Of a stretch of DNA of 64,000 nt, positions 49,337-57,573 are shown in pieces. The DNA lies in contig JADKID010000012.1 in assembly GCA_016721425.1 (NCBI GenBank), positions 62,001 to 126,000 of the forward strand, read 5' to 3'. Every line of letters begins with the position of its first letter. Position 1 is the stretch's first letter. Source of the DNA: Bryobacterales bacterium (GTDB lineage: Bacteria; Acidobacteriota; Terriglobia; Bryobacterales; Bryobacteraceae). The translations under genes and the position numbers were made by a program. The notes under the pieces are model-generated. The model made no database searches and had not been told where the DNA came from. It worked only from the letters and a program-made list of their open reading frames with translations.

Positions 49337-50603
49337 GAGTACCCTCCTCGATCACTTCGCCCGCGAGTTCCTTCTCTTGGGGGAACAGCGGCAGATAGCG
49401 GTAAGACAGCGAATACAGAATCACACCGTAGGCGACCACCAGGCCGAACGTGGCTACTTCCTGCCAGTTGGGCGTGTAGGTCATGAACTCGTCAAAGGCG
49501 AGAGTGGGCAGCGCCAGGGTCTGCACGGTGAGGATGAAACGGTTGAGCAACACACCGCAGCAGGCCAGGGCGGCGGCGGTCATCAGCCAGCCGCGGCTCG
49601 CCCGCGTTTTGGGCCACAGCAGCAGGCCCGCCGGTACCAGGCCGAACAGCCCGATCTCCGCCGCCATCAGCCAGATTCCGAACTGGCCGTAGGAGTAGTG
49701 TTCCCAGGGGGCGAAGCCCACTGCCGGCGATGTGACGTTGAGCCACACCAGTGTATCGATACTCTTGGCCGCCACATAGAACGCCAGCAGCAGGCCGCTG
49801 ATGAGGCCCAGCCGCTGATAGACGCTATCGGGGATGAGGGCCTTGCCGGTGACCTTCTCGACCAGCCGCGTGGTGAGCGCCAGGAAGCTGGGCCCCACTG
49901 CGATGGCGGAAAGGATGAAGAGGAAGAACGTGGACGGCCAGATAGAGAATCCTTCGCGGAAGGCGAACGGCCGGCCGCGCAGCACGCCGTACAGCCCGCC
50001 GAGCGAGCCCTGATGGAAGAACGAGAGCAAAGTGCCCACCGCGGCCAGCACCGGCACCAGCATGTGGAGCTGATGTTCAAAGGCGAGGAACGACGGCGCT
50101 TGCCGCAACTTCCTGTTCTTCAGCAGCATGGGGATGTATTCCAGCGAGAGCACCACCAGGTAGCAGGAGATGCAGAACGTCACCTCGGTCAGCATGGAGT
50201 GGGTGTTGGGATGCCAGAATGTGAACCACGCGCGGGCGGGTTGGCCCACGTCGATGGCCAGCACCAGCATGGCGCCGCTATAGCAGATGAAGCCCAGCAC
50301 GACGGCGCTGTTGAGCACCGCTTTCAGCTCCTTCATTTTGATGAGGTAGACGAGAAAGCCCGTGAAGAATGCGCCGGCGCCCAGGGCGATGATGGAGAGA
50401 TCGAGGAAGATCCACAGCCCGAACGCAAAGCGATTGTCCATGTTCGTCTGGTTCAGGCCGTAGTAGAGGCAAAGGTAGGCGGCATAGAGGCCGACGCCCA
50501 ATAGAAGCACCCACGGCGCCAGCCACATGGCAAAGCGGGCAGTGCCGGTACGCTCGACGCCGCGCGCGATGAAGCGCCGATCGATCAATGTCGAACTAGC
50601 CAC
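49320..50603 (-). CDS. NrfD/PsrC-type quinone-interacting membrane subunit (QrcD-like)
   Basis: A 427-residue integral membrane protein with about ten transmembrane helices. The start is a GTG at 50603 with AGGAGG 6 nt before it. Stretches such as GLWIFLDLSIIALGAGAFFT and QPARAWFTFWHPNTHSMLTE fit the NrfD family, which binds menaquinone and passes electrons to or from a ferredoxin-like partner. Placed after a molybdopterin-like and a four-cluster Fe-S gene, it corresponds to QrcD. It overlaps the Fe-S gene by 8 bp and the GcvH-like gene by 17 bp. Confidence 0.88.
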   Translation of the reverse strand: MASSTLIDRRFIARGVERTGTARFAMWLAPWVLLLGVGLYAAYLCLYYGLNQTNMDNRFAFGLWIFLDLSIIALGAGAFFTGFLVYLIKMKELKAVLNSAVVLGFICYSGAMLVLAIDVGQPARAWFTFWHPNTHSMLTEVTFCISCYLVVLSLEYIPMLLKNRKLRQAPSFLAFEHQLHMLVPVLAAVGTLLSFFHQGSLGGLYGVLRGRPFAFREGFSIWPSTFFLFILSAIAVGPSFLALTTRLVEKVTGKALIPDSVYQRLGLISGLLLAFYVAAKSIDTLVWLNVTSPAVGFAPWEHYSYGQFGIWLMAAEIGLFGLVPAGLLLWPKTRASRGWLMTAAALACCGVLLNRFILTVQTLALPTLAFDEFMTYTPNWQEVATFGLVVAYGVILYSLSYRYLPLFPQEKELAGEVIEEGTHVSGR

Positions 50604-51351
50604 GACGAACCTCCTGCTGCCCGCGCTCGGCCAGGCCGCGCACCCATTCCTGCTTCGAGCGGTAGTAGACCTTGGGCTCGGTGCCGAGCCGCGCCAGCAG
50701 CCGGAAGGAGTCCTCGTGCCGGGAAGCCTTGCGCACGTCGCTGGCCGGATCGTTCAGATCGCCGAACACGATGGCCTGGGTGGCGCACGCCTCGACGCAG
50801 GCCGGCCGGTAATCGGCCGGATCGATCTCCGCCTTGCCCGCCGCGGCCGCTTTATCCTCCGCCTCGTGCAGTCGTCCGTGGCAGAAGTTGCACTTTTCCA
50901 CCACGCCCCTCATGCGCACTGCCACGCCGGGGTTCAGGGTCCGCTCCATGCCGACGGGCCATTCCGGATCCCACCAGTTGAAGTAGCGGGCGTGATAGGC
51001 GCAGGCAGTCATGCAGTAGCGGCAGCCGAGGCAGCGTTGCGGCATCTGGTTGACGATGCCGGTGGCCTTGTCGAGCTCGACGGCTTGCTGCGGGCAAACG
51101 GTGACGCAAGGAGTTTCGTGCTCGCAGTGCATGCAGGTGACGGGGATGAAGACTTCGCGGCGATCGGCGCCGGCACCGCCGTTGGAGACGCGCTGCACCA
51201 GCATGGGGGTAAGCCCGGTGCGGGGCGTTGCCTTGGCATGGCCGGGCGCGACGTTGTTTTCCGCTGCGCAGGCCGTCATGCAAGCGCCGCAGCCCGTGCA
51301 GCGGTCCAGATCGATCACCATGCCGTAGCGGCGAGGTTTTTGCGTCTTCAT
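50596..51351 (-). CDS. Four-cluster ferredoxin-type subunit (QrcC/PsrB-like)
   Basis: The 251-residue protein contains four Cys groups for [4Fe-4S] clusters: CTGCGACMTAC (about 18-28), CMHCEHETPCVTVCP, CLGCRYCMTAC and CNFC with a later CVEAC pair, in the order usual for PsrB/NrfC/QrcC subunits. No signal peptide is present, and in such complexes it is carried with the Tat-exported catalytic subunit. GGAAGGAG precedes the ATG at 51351. It would link the molybdopterin-like subunit and cytochrome to the NrfD-type subunit. The 5' end overlaps the upstream stop by 4 bp. Confidence 0.92.
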   Translation of the reverse strand: MKTQKPRRYGMVIDLDRCTGCGACMTACAAENNVAPGHAKATPRTGLTPMLVQRVSNGGAGADRREVFIPVTCMHCEHETPCVTVCPQQAVELDKATGIVNQMPQRCLGCRYCMTACAYHARYFNWWDPEWPVGMERTLNPGVAVRMRGVVEKCNFCHGRLHEAEDKAAAAGKAEIDPADYRPACVEACATQAIVFGDLNDPASDVRKASRHEDSFRLLARLGTEPKVYYRSKQEWVRGLAERGQQEVRRG

Positions 51352-52817
51352 GCCTGTCTCCTTCCGCCGCCGGCCGGCATGAGTTTCGATTCCTGATGAA
51401 GCTTGGTGGCGAGAGGCGCCAGGACGGCGGGGGTCCAGGCCGCGGTCCACGCCGCGGTCCTGCCGTCTTGCCCGTTTGGCGCGGCAGACGGCCACGCCGC
51501 CAGCTTGCAGGTGAGCGGCACGATGGCCGATTCCACAGGCTGGGCCGCCGGCAGTTCGCCGCCCAGGAAGGCGACGGTTGTCTTCACGCCGGCTGGCGGT
51601 TTCAAGAGCGCCTCGGCGCGCGCGCCGGTGGCGGGATTGTCGGTGGCCTCTTCCAGGAAGCCCGGCGCCGGCAGCATCCAGCCTTGCTCGTCTCCGCCGC
51701 GCCAGGCGGCAAACCGGAACACTTCCTGGGCGCCGGCCGGTCTCCGATCCCAGGGCACGGTGGAATCCAGCAGCGCCGCGCGCAGTGTGCCGGGCAGTTC
51801 ATCCATGCTCTTGGCGGGGGCTGGCGCTCCATTCCGCGCGACGATGCCGCCCTCGGCGCCGACTGCGCCCAGCAAGACGTTCAAGGCCGCCACGGCCGGC
51901 TCGGGCCGGGCGGAGATCACAACGGACGGCCGCTGCGCGGCCAGAGTTCGTGCCAGACCTTTCACCTCGTCTAGCTCCACTCCTGCCAGCGCGGCGGCCT
52001 CGGCCAGGCTCATCGCCGGTCGGGGGCCCGTTGCCAGCTTCTCGTCGAGCAGTGCGTGCGCCAGAGCCATGGCCAGCATGGCCTCGCTACCGGGCTTGAT
52101 CTGCACCCGGCGCGCAGCGCAAGTGCCGGTGCGGGAGAGTTCCGCTTCGGCCTGGATGATCTGCATCGCCGGCCACAAGCGCTGCACGCGCTGGGGGCCG
52201 CCCCAGCCTTCCAGCAGCGGCGCGGAGAGGCTCAGCACCAATTTCGTATTTTCGAGGTCGTAGCCCAGACGCTCCACCGGCACGCCGGCGATGGCAGCTA
52301 CGGGCCGCAGAGCTTCTTCTTCCGGGGTGCGGATGACGGCGTAGAGAGCGCCCGGGGTCTTTTCCGCAAACTGGCGGTAGACCTGCGAGGCGCCGCGGCC
52401 GGGGCGGCCATCGACAATCGCCACCGGACCCTCCGCGCACGCCTTTTGAAATGCCGCCTCAGCCGCTGCCCACGTGGACGGTTGCCCGTTGTGCCGCACG
52501 ACGGTGAGCCGCTGCGGATGCCAGTTCATCTGGTGGGCGCCATAGCCCAGCGCGCAAAGGGCGCCGTCCTTGCCGGAGAGCCCCACGGCGTATCCGCCGG
52601 CCATCTTCACGCGCAACCCGCAGGAAGCCGGGCACAGCGCGCAGGCGCTCTCTTTCCACTCCACCGGGCCTTTGACCGGCTGCGGAATCCACGACCAGTT
52701 TTGGGTCCAGATGGAGGCGTCGTCCAACAGCTTCCAGGGGATCGGCGTGAAGAAGACACTGGCTACCGCGCCGCCGCCGAGTGCCAGGACATCGCGTCTG
52801 GTGGGTTTCATCATCAT
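51348..52817 (-). CDS. Reduced molybdopterin-oxidoreductase-like subunit (QrcB-like), Tat-exported
   Basis: The 489-residue protein begins with a twin-arginine signal (TRRDVLALGGGAVASVFF). A [4Fe-4S] site follows, CALCPASC ... C (CxxCx3Cx22C, about 59-89). The rest resembles the FdhA/PsrA/QrcB family but is much shorter than the usual 650-900 residues: most of the domains that hold the second pterin are reduced, and no Cys/Ser/SeCys molybdenum ligand is evident. QrcB of sulfate reducers is likewise thought to lack molybdenum. It probably acts as a structural or electron-transfer subunit. Of three possible ATGs (52817, 52814, 52811), the last is best spaced from GAGGAG. Confidence 0.85.
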   Translation of the reverse strand: MMMKPTRRDVLALGGGAVASVFFTPIPWKLLDDASIWTQNWSWIPQPVKGPVEWKESACALCPASCGLRVKMAGGYAVGLSGKDGALCALGYGAHQMNWHPQRLTVVRHNGQPSTWAAAEAAFQKACAEGPVAIVDGRPGRGASQVYRQFAEKTPGALYAVIRTPEEEALRPVAAIAGVPVERLGYDLENTKLVLSLSAPLLEGWGGPQRVQRLWPAMQIIQAEAELSRTGTCAARRVQIKPGSEAMLAMALAHALLDEKLATGPRPAMSLAEAAALAGVELDEVKGLARTLAAQRPSVVISARPEPAVAALNVLLGAVGAEGGIVARNGAPAPAKSMDELPGTLRAALLDSTVPWDRRPAGAQEVFRFAAWRGGDEQGWMLPAPGFLEEATDNPATGARAEALLKPPAGVKTTVAFLGGELPAAQPVESAIVPLTCKLAAWPSAAPNGQDGRTAAWTAAWTPAVLAPLATKLHQESKLMPAGGGRRQA

Positions 52818-52821
52818 CTCC

Positions 52822-53406
52822 TCAACGGTGGCAGCTCAGGCAGCCGGTATCGAAGCCCTGCTGTTTGTGGCAGCCTTCGCAATCGTCCATCTTCATGCCC
52901 TCGTTCGCGACGCGTTTCCACCGCGAGATCGAGCGCCCCCAGATGTCCCGGCTGTAACCGCTGATGCGGTTTTCCTGATAGGGCCGCAGCGTGTCGCTCT
53001 CGCCGTGCTTGCCGTGGCAGCGCTCGCAGGCGAGCTTGGCCCGCTTGGTGTGGATGGCGTGGGAGAAGCGGACATTGGCGGGCTGGCGCGCGTAGACCAG
53101 CCAGGGTGTTTCTTTCTCGGTCTTCACGTAGGAGCTCACCAGCGTGGCCTCGGCCGCAGATTTGCCCTGCGGCTCCGTGTGACAGGCCGCGCAGGATTCC
53201 GTCTTGGGCAGGCCGGCAAAGACGCCATCGGCGCCCAGAGTGTGGCAACCGTCACATTCGGCCGAGCCGGATTTCTCGGCATGCGTCTTGTGGCGGTACT
53301 CGAAAGGCTGCGCCTTGGTGACGTAGAGCGCCTTGGGCAAGCCCACCCAACCTGCAACCTGAATCGCCGCCACACCAATGAGAAAGAAACACAATCCGCG
53401 AATCAT
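52822..53406 (-). CDS. Pentahaem cytochrome c subunit (QrcA-like)
   Basis: A 194-residue exported protein with an N-terminal signal-anchor (about 4-22, LCFFLIGVAAIQVAGWVG) and five haem c motifs: CDGCH (51-55), CAACH (72-76), CERCH (127-131), CEGCH (176-180) and CLSCH (189-193). Several free His residues (HKTHAEK, HAIHTKR) could be distal ligands. QrcA of Desulfovibrio has six haems, so one seems to be missing. It would pass electrons from periplasmic cytochromes into the complex. It lies directly before the molybdopterin-like gene (4-bp gap), as in qrcAB. Confidence 0.9.
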   Translation of the reverse strand: MIRGLCFFLIGVAAIQVAGWVGLPKALYVTKAQPFEYRHKTHAEKSGSAECDGCHTLGADGVFAGLPKTESCAACHTEPQGKSAAEATLVSSYVKTEKETPWLVYARQPANVRFSHAIHTKRAKLACERCHGKHGESDTLRPYQENRISGYSRDIWGRSISRWKRVANEGMKMDDCEGCHKQQGFDTGCLSCHR

Positions 53407-53417
53407 CTGTAGTCCTC

Positions 53418-54269
53418 TTAGTCCCTCTCCCGAGCGAGCTCTGGCGCAAAGAACTCGTGGTACAACCGCACTGCCTCTTCGCGTGGCAGCAGTCTTGCCA
53501 CGCCTGGTGCGGGGGTCCCGCCATCGCACGGATTGTCCGGCCCCACCTGGGCGTGGACAAACTCGGCCAGCCGCTGTTGCTCGCCCGCCAGCCATTGATC
53601 GGCCTCGGCGCCGCGCAGGAGCCCGGTCCGCGTGCGGTCTGGAACTTCCCAACCCTCGAACAGCCAGCCCGCGCCGTAGGGATCTTCCGAGAGTTTGGAA
53701 GGATCCTGCCGCAGATGGCCGTTCACGTCGGAGATGCGCATGGTGTTGGGAAACACCATGGTCCATTCGGCCTCGCCCACTGTCAGCACCACGGTGGGCC
53801 TGGCGTTTCCCTTGGGCGTGACGAAGAGCACCCGATCCACCTTGCCGGCCACGTGGGCCAGCATGGAATCGATTCCGATCTGGCAGAGGCCGCCCTGGTC
53901 AGCATCGAGCCAGAGATGATTGGTTGCGTGGTAGAGTTGCCCCGGATCTGTCATGTGCGCATGAGGCCGCGACATGGAGAGATAAAGCTCGCAATATCTG
54001 AAACCGGGGCCGCCGCAACGGGAGAGCCCGGCCTCACTGTATGGCACCAGCTTGGGAGTTCCGGACGCGCCGCAGTACTGTACGTGCATCGCCTCCAGGT
54101 GAGGACAGACAGCCGCCGTCTCGCCGGCTTGCACCAGCGCGCATTGGTGATACCCGTCCGTCTCACACCGTCCGCCGCCATCCGATCCCGGACCGTCCAG
54201 GATCAGCTTGCGCAGGGGCGCTGCATGGCAGTAGCGGGCCCGGCCTTCGCGCAAGAAGGGACAACTCAT
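53418..54269 (-). CDS. Cys-rich GcvH-like protein of the Qrc-like operon
   Basis: The 283-residue protein has a Cys-rich N-terminal part (MSCPFLREGRARYCHAAP, CETDGYHQC, CPHLEAMHVQYC, CGGPGFRYC, about 3-95), likely binding metal or Fe-S, followed by a GcvH-like beta domain (about 105-215: LYHATNHLWLDADQGGLCQI, GIDSMLAHVAGKVDRVLFVT, AEWTMVFPNTMRISDVN). The lipoyl-Lys position is occupied by Glu in my alignment. There is no signal peptide. It is the second gene of the operon, after the small membrane protein. A role in assembling or feeding the respiratory complex is inferred from position only. Confidence 0.78.
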   Translation of the reverse strand: MSCPFLREGRARYCHAAPLRKLILDGPGSDGGGRCETDGYHQCALVQAGETAAVCPHLEAMHVQYCGASGTPKLVPYSEAGLSRCGGPGFRYCELYLSMSRPHAHMTDPGQLYHATNHLWLDADQGGLCQIGIDSMLAHVAGKVDRVLFVTPKGNARPTVVLTVGEAEWTMVFPNTMRISDVNGHLRQDPSKLSEDPYGAGWLFEGWEVPDRTRTGLLRGAEADQWLAGEQQRLAEFVHAQVGPDNPCDGGTPAPGVARLLPREEAVRLYHEFFAPELARERD

Positions 54270-54273
54270 GACA

Positions 54274-54594
54274 CTACTTCCTTTTCCGCGGTTTGAACAC
54301 CTTACTGGGCGCGGGATCAGCCTTGGCGGCGGGCGGCAACGGTTCGCCACCATCGGCCATCGTGAGCCCCATGCCTTCCACCGGCATCAGGTGAGCTCCG
54401 GAACCGGCGCCAACCAGGTTGCGCAGTTCCTCATCCAGTTTGCCCATCACATGCGAACGTTTCCGCATCGCCAGCAGGTCACCAAAGAGACCGTAGGCGA
54501 GTACACCGAACGCCAGCAGCGTCGCGATGCCCAGCGCCAGATTCGTGACGTTCAGCCACAAAGTCTGCGAATTGCTCCAATCGACTCCAAACAT
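54274..54594 (-). CDS. Small single-pass membrane protein, first gene of the Qrc-like operon
   Basis: The 106-residue protein has one membrane helix (about 14-38, LWLNVTNLALGIATLLAFGV), then a charged cytoplasmic helix (LLAMRKRSHVMGKLDEELRN) and a Pro/Lys-rich tail. I chose the ATG at 54594 because GGAGGT lies 7 nt before it. A longer reading has no such site. It comes 26 nt after the -12 element of a sigma-54 promoter and 4 bp before the GcvH-like gene. No family is recognised. It may be a small structural subunit. Confidence 0.75.
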   Translation of the reverse strand: MFGVDWSNSQTLWLNVTNLALGIATLLAFGVLAYGLFGDLLAMRKRSHVMGKLDEELRNLVGAGSGAHLMPVEGMGLTMADGGEPLPPAAKADPAPSKVFKPRKRK

Positions 54595-54619
54595 AAAGAA
54601 GACCTCCGATTGGGAGCTG

Positions 54620-54635
54620 TGCAATCCGGGGGCCA
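54620..54635 (-). promoter_or_regulatory. Sigma-54 (-24/-12) promoter of the Qrc-like operon
   Basis: On the minus strand the sequence is TGGCCC-CCGGA-TTGCA, against the consensus TGGCAC-N5-TTGCA: one mismatch, correct 5-base spacing and the invariant GG and GC in place. Transcription would start near 54609, just upstream of the GGAGGT site (54602-54607). An inverted repeat GATTCCGGAAATC at 54699-54711, about 90 bp upstream of that start, is a candidate activator site. The NtrC-type regulator at 44171-45529 is the only sigma-54 activator in the window. Confidence 0.7.
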
Positions 54636-54724
54636 ATATGTAGAGTCAATCACTTAGGCTTGCGCGGCCGGTGGATCATGCCGGATTCCCCCACACGCGA
54701 TTCCGGAAATCCGACACGGTCTAT

Positions 54725-56155
54725 TTAGCGGATCACTTCCAGCGGGCGGAGATCGATGACGCCGTCGGTGGCGGGCAAAGAGAGGTCGCTGCCCACCACG
54801 CGCGTCTCCTGTTCATTCAGGTAGTAGTAGTTGCTGCCGGCCTTGGCCTCGTATTGATGGCCCTCGGGATCGCGCAGGCGCACCGTGCCGGAGAGCAGAT
54901 CACCCACGGCAGCGCTGCGGCGGTCCGCGGCGGCCATGCGATCCTCGAACATGCGCTGGCCGCGCTCGGCCTGTTCGCGCAGGCGGCGCATCACCATCTG
55001 CGTGTCGCGCTGGGCGGCGGCGCGATTGCCCATCACCCACTGGGCGTTCCAGCGGAGGGAGCCCTGCATGCGCCCGATGGCGGCCGAGAGCGCCGGCGCC
55101 TGGCCGCGCGGCCCGAGGAAGCCGGTGATGGCCGTCGTGTAGGTGCCCGCGATCAAATTGGCATCGACGGAGGCCAGGAACTGCGTGAAGCCGACGATGC
55201 GGCCGCCGACGGCCACGCCAGCCCGGGTCCCTTCAAACTGCACCTCGCCCCAGGAGTCGCGCACCTTGAGCCCGTAGGCGGCGGCCGCCTGGGTGGATTC
55301 CTGATTGAGATCCGGGCGCGGCCGGCGGTTCACGATCCGCAGCCCCTGCACGCCCCAGTCCTGGGCCAGGAGCCGGGTGGCGTACATCTCCGCCGCCTGC
55401 TCGCCCGTCTGGTAGGGGCACCACAGGACACCGTTGCCCTGCCCCATGGCTTGAAACTGCTGTCCGCCGGGCCCGGCGACGGTGCACGTGCCGAGGCGCA
55501 CGTCGCCCATCACGATGCCGGATTGGCCATCGGGGCTGGTGAGGCGGTGGCCGATGCGCACATCGTTGTTGGAGACGCGCTTCACTCCGCCGGCGACGGC
55601 CCAACCGGCCGGTTTCTCGGCGGTGAAGGCGCCCTCGCTGGGTTCGCGCCACGGCTCCATCGGCATGGCGGCGGCGGGCGGCGGAGCGGCGCCGGATTGC
55701 GGTGCGGATCCGTAGCGAAAAGTGCGCAAAATCGACACCAAACGCGCTCTTTCTGCTGCAAATCCGGCGCTGGGCGCGGCCATCCCGTAGAACATGCCGG
55801 AACGCCTTCCGGTCTCGGCGCAGAGCACCGCCCCGCGGCTCTGGCCATTCTGAAACTCGAATTCGGCGACTGCGATGCCGCGTCCGGCGGGACGTACGTT
55901 GACGTTGCGCGCGCCGGGGAAAGAGCCCCATCCGTTTGCGAACGTGGTGCGCAGCGCGGCGGCGCAATCGGATGCGCGGCCCAGCACGGGCGCGACGGTG
56001 ACGAACATCCACGGATTGGGCGAGCTCACCACCATGCGGCCCTCGCCGAGCGCGTGAACGCGCCAGCCAGCGGGCACATCCACGCGGAATCCGCTGGGGT
56101 CCTGGTGGACGGCAGCGGAGGCTAACGATGCCACAAACAGGAGCAGAACTCTCAT
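54725..56155 (-). CDS. Secreted protein of unknown function
   Basis: The 476-residue product has a signal peptide (1-14, MRVLLLFVASLASA) and two similar regions, each opening with a beta pattern like that of PsbP/LpqN-type domains (DPSGFRVDVPAGWRVHALG, about 19-37, and FTAEKPAGWAVAGGVKRVSN, about 176-195). These are joined by a Pro/Ala linker (about 155-170). The C-terminal third is helical with many Arg and Gln, then ends in beta strands. I recognise no named family. It lies upstream of the Qrc-like operon on the same strand, but the sigma-54 promoter between them suggests separate expression. Confidence 0.7.
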   Translation of the reverse strand: MRVLLLFVASLASAAVHQDPSGFRVDVPAGWRVHALGEGRMVVSSPNPWMFVTVAPVLGRASDCAAALRTTFANGWGSFPGARNVNVRPAGRGIAVAEFEFQNGQSRGAVLCAETGRRSGMFYGMAAPSAGFAAERARLVSILRTFRYGSAPQSGAAPPPAAAMPMEPWREPSEGAFTAEKPAGWAVAGGVKRVSNNDVRIGHRLTSPDGQSGIVMGDVRLGTCTVAGPGGQQFQAMGQGNGVLWCPYQTGEQAAEMYATRLLAQDWGVQGLRIVNRRPRPDLNQESTQAAAAYGLKVRDSWGEVQFEGTRAGVAVGGRIVGFTQFLASVDANLIAGTYTTAITGFLGPRGQAPALSAAIGRMQGSLRWNAQWVMGNRAAAQRDTQMVMRRLREQAERGQRMFEDRMAAADRRSAAVGDLLSGTVRLRDPEGHQYEAKAGSNYYYLNEQETRVVGSDLSLPATDGVIDLRPLEVIR

Positions 56156-56188
56156 ACCTGTCTAGGCGCAGAAACCAGCGAAAGTCCC

Positions 56189-57550
56189 TCAGTCCAGTTC
56201 CAGCGGTGTTTCTTTCGGCGAGAGTCCGTCGGGATTGTTGGCGACCGCACCGGCCGGCGCCGGCACTCTGCCTTTCAGCAGAGGGTCGTCCGTGGCCTTC
56301 ATCCACCGCTCCAACCGGCCCCGCATAGCGCCGAGCGTTGCCGATTGCGCTGGCTCCGGCGCCAGGTTGTGCCGTTCGCCGGGATCGAAGGTCAGGTCGT
56401 ACAGCTCCTCGCGCACCACCGGCCGCTCGCGCCAGCCGTTCTCCAGCAGGTGGGACTTGGTCAGGCCGTCGTCACAGTTGGGCAGGTTCTCTTTGCCTCG
56501 ATCATCGAAGCGCCGGGAGTACTTCCAGCGCTGCGTGCGCACCGCGCGCTTGGGCTCGTAGGCGGCGTGATAAGAGACTTCGGCAAACAGCTCTTCCCGG
56601 ATCTCCGCCTGCTCACCGCGCACCACCGGCAACAGCGAACGCCCCTCCAGCCATCCGGGCTTGGGAAGGCCCAGCACTTCGCACAATGTAGGGTAGATAT
56701 CCAGGTGCGACACCATTGCGTCCGCCACCTTGCCGCCGGTGAACCCGCCCGGCCCGCGCATCATGAGCATGACGCCAATGCCGTGATCGGTGAGATTGCA
56801 CTTCATGCCGGGAAAGGCAATCCCGTGATCGGTGGTGCAGACCACCAGCGTATTCTCCTCCAGTCCGTTCCGTGCCAGAGCGTCAAACACCGCCCCCATC
56901 GAGTCATCCATCACACGCGCCGACGCCTTGAAGTTCGCCATGTCCTGGCGCACCGAGGGGACATCCGGAAAGAGCGAAGGCGGCTGCGTGTAGCGCGGAT
57001 CTTCCTTGGGTCCGGCAACCGGATACTCCCGGTGCGTTTCGAAGAATCCGCAGGCCAGGAAGAACGGCTGACGGGGCGCGCGGTTCAGGAACTCCACCGC
57101 CTTCTGAGCGGCCTGCGGACCGCTCCTGCCAGGGTTGCGGAGGATCTCCGAGTAACCCAGGCCAGGCACCTCGTTGGCCGGCGCCTCGTGCTGCACATTG
57201 CACAGCGTCGTTTGGTAGCCGTGGCTTTGCAGGAACGACGCCAGATGGCGTCTCGGATCGGTCAGTCGGAATCCCCGGTGAGCGAGTCCCACCATGCCGC
57301 TGCCGTGGGCGGATTGTCCGGTGAGCAGCGCGGCCCGGCTCGGACTGCACGTCGGCGCCCCGCAGAAGGCGCGCCGGAACAGGACTCCGCCCTCAGCGAA
57401 CTTCTGGAGGTTGGGCGTCGGCACGGCATGTCCATAGGGCTGAATGTAGCGCCCCGTATCGTGGGCGTGAATGTAGAGGACATTCGGCTGGCGCTTGGGC
57501 ATGGCCGCCTGCACTGCCGCTGAAGACAGGAATTCTCTGCGATTCACCAT
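56189..57550 (-). CDS. Tat-exported sulfatase
   Basis: A 453-residue arylsulfatase-family enzyme. The N-terminus is a twin-arginine-like signal (MVNRREFLSSAAVQAA). The sulfatase signature is CSPSRAALLTGQ (about 69-80), whose Cys would be converted to formylglycine by a maturase, and metal-binding residues are in HAHDTGRYIQPYG and TTDHGIAFPGMKCNLTDHGI. The C-terminal region has the YDLTFDPGERHNL motif of the family. It follows the TonB-dependent receptor gene (23-bp gap, same strand), so the pair probably takes up and desulfates a sulfated glycan or ester. No maturase gene is in the window. The family includes enzymes with other esters as substrates. Confidence 0.9.
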   Translation of the reverse strand: MVNRREFLSSAAVQAAMPKRQPNVLYIHAHDTGRYIQPYGHAVPTPNLQKFAEGGVLFRRAFCGAPTCSPSRAALLTGQSAHGSGMVGLAHRGFRLTDPRRHLASFLQSHGYQTTLCNVQHEAPANEVPGLGYSEILRNPGRSGPQAAQKAVEFLNRAPRQPFFLACGFFETHREYPVAGPKEDPRYTQPPSLFPDVPSVRQDMANFKASARVMDDSMGAVFDALARNGLEENTLVVCTTDHGIAFPGMKCNLTDHGIGVMLMMRGPGGFTGGKVADAMVSHLDIYPTLCEVLGLPKPGWLEGRSLLPVVRGEQAEIREELFAEVSYHAAYEPKRAVRTQRWKYSRRFDDRGKENLPNCDDGLTKSHLLENGWRERPVVREELYDLTFDPGERHNLAPEPAQSATLGAMRGRLERWMKATDDPLLKGRVPAPAGAVANNPDGLSPKETPLELD

Positions 57551-57573
57551 GGTATTGTTCCGTGATTCCGTCT

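Noticed and set aside
54671..56125. 484-codon + strand frame over the secreted protein at 54725-56155
   Set aside because: No ribosome binding site or recognised motif. The minus-strand reading has a signal peptide and repeated domain pattern.
56345..57523. 392-codon + strand frame over the sulfatase gene
   Set aside because: The sulfatase signature is on the minus strand. The + frame is a shadow.
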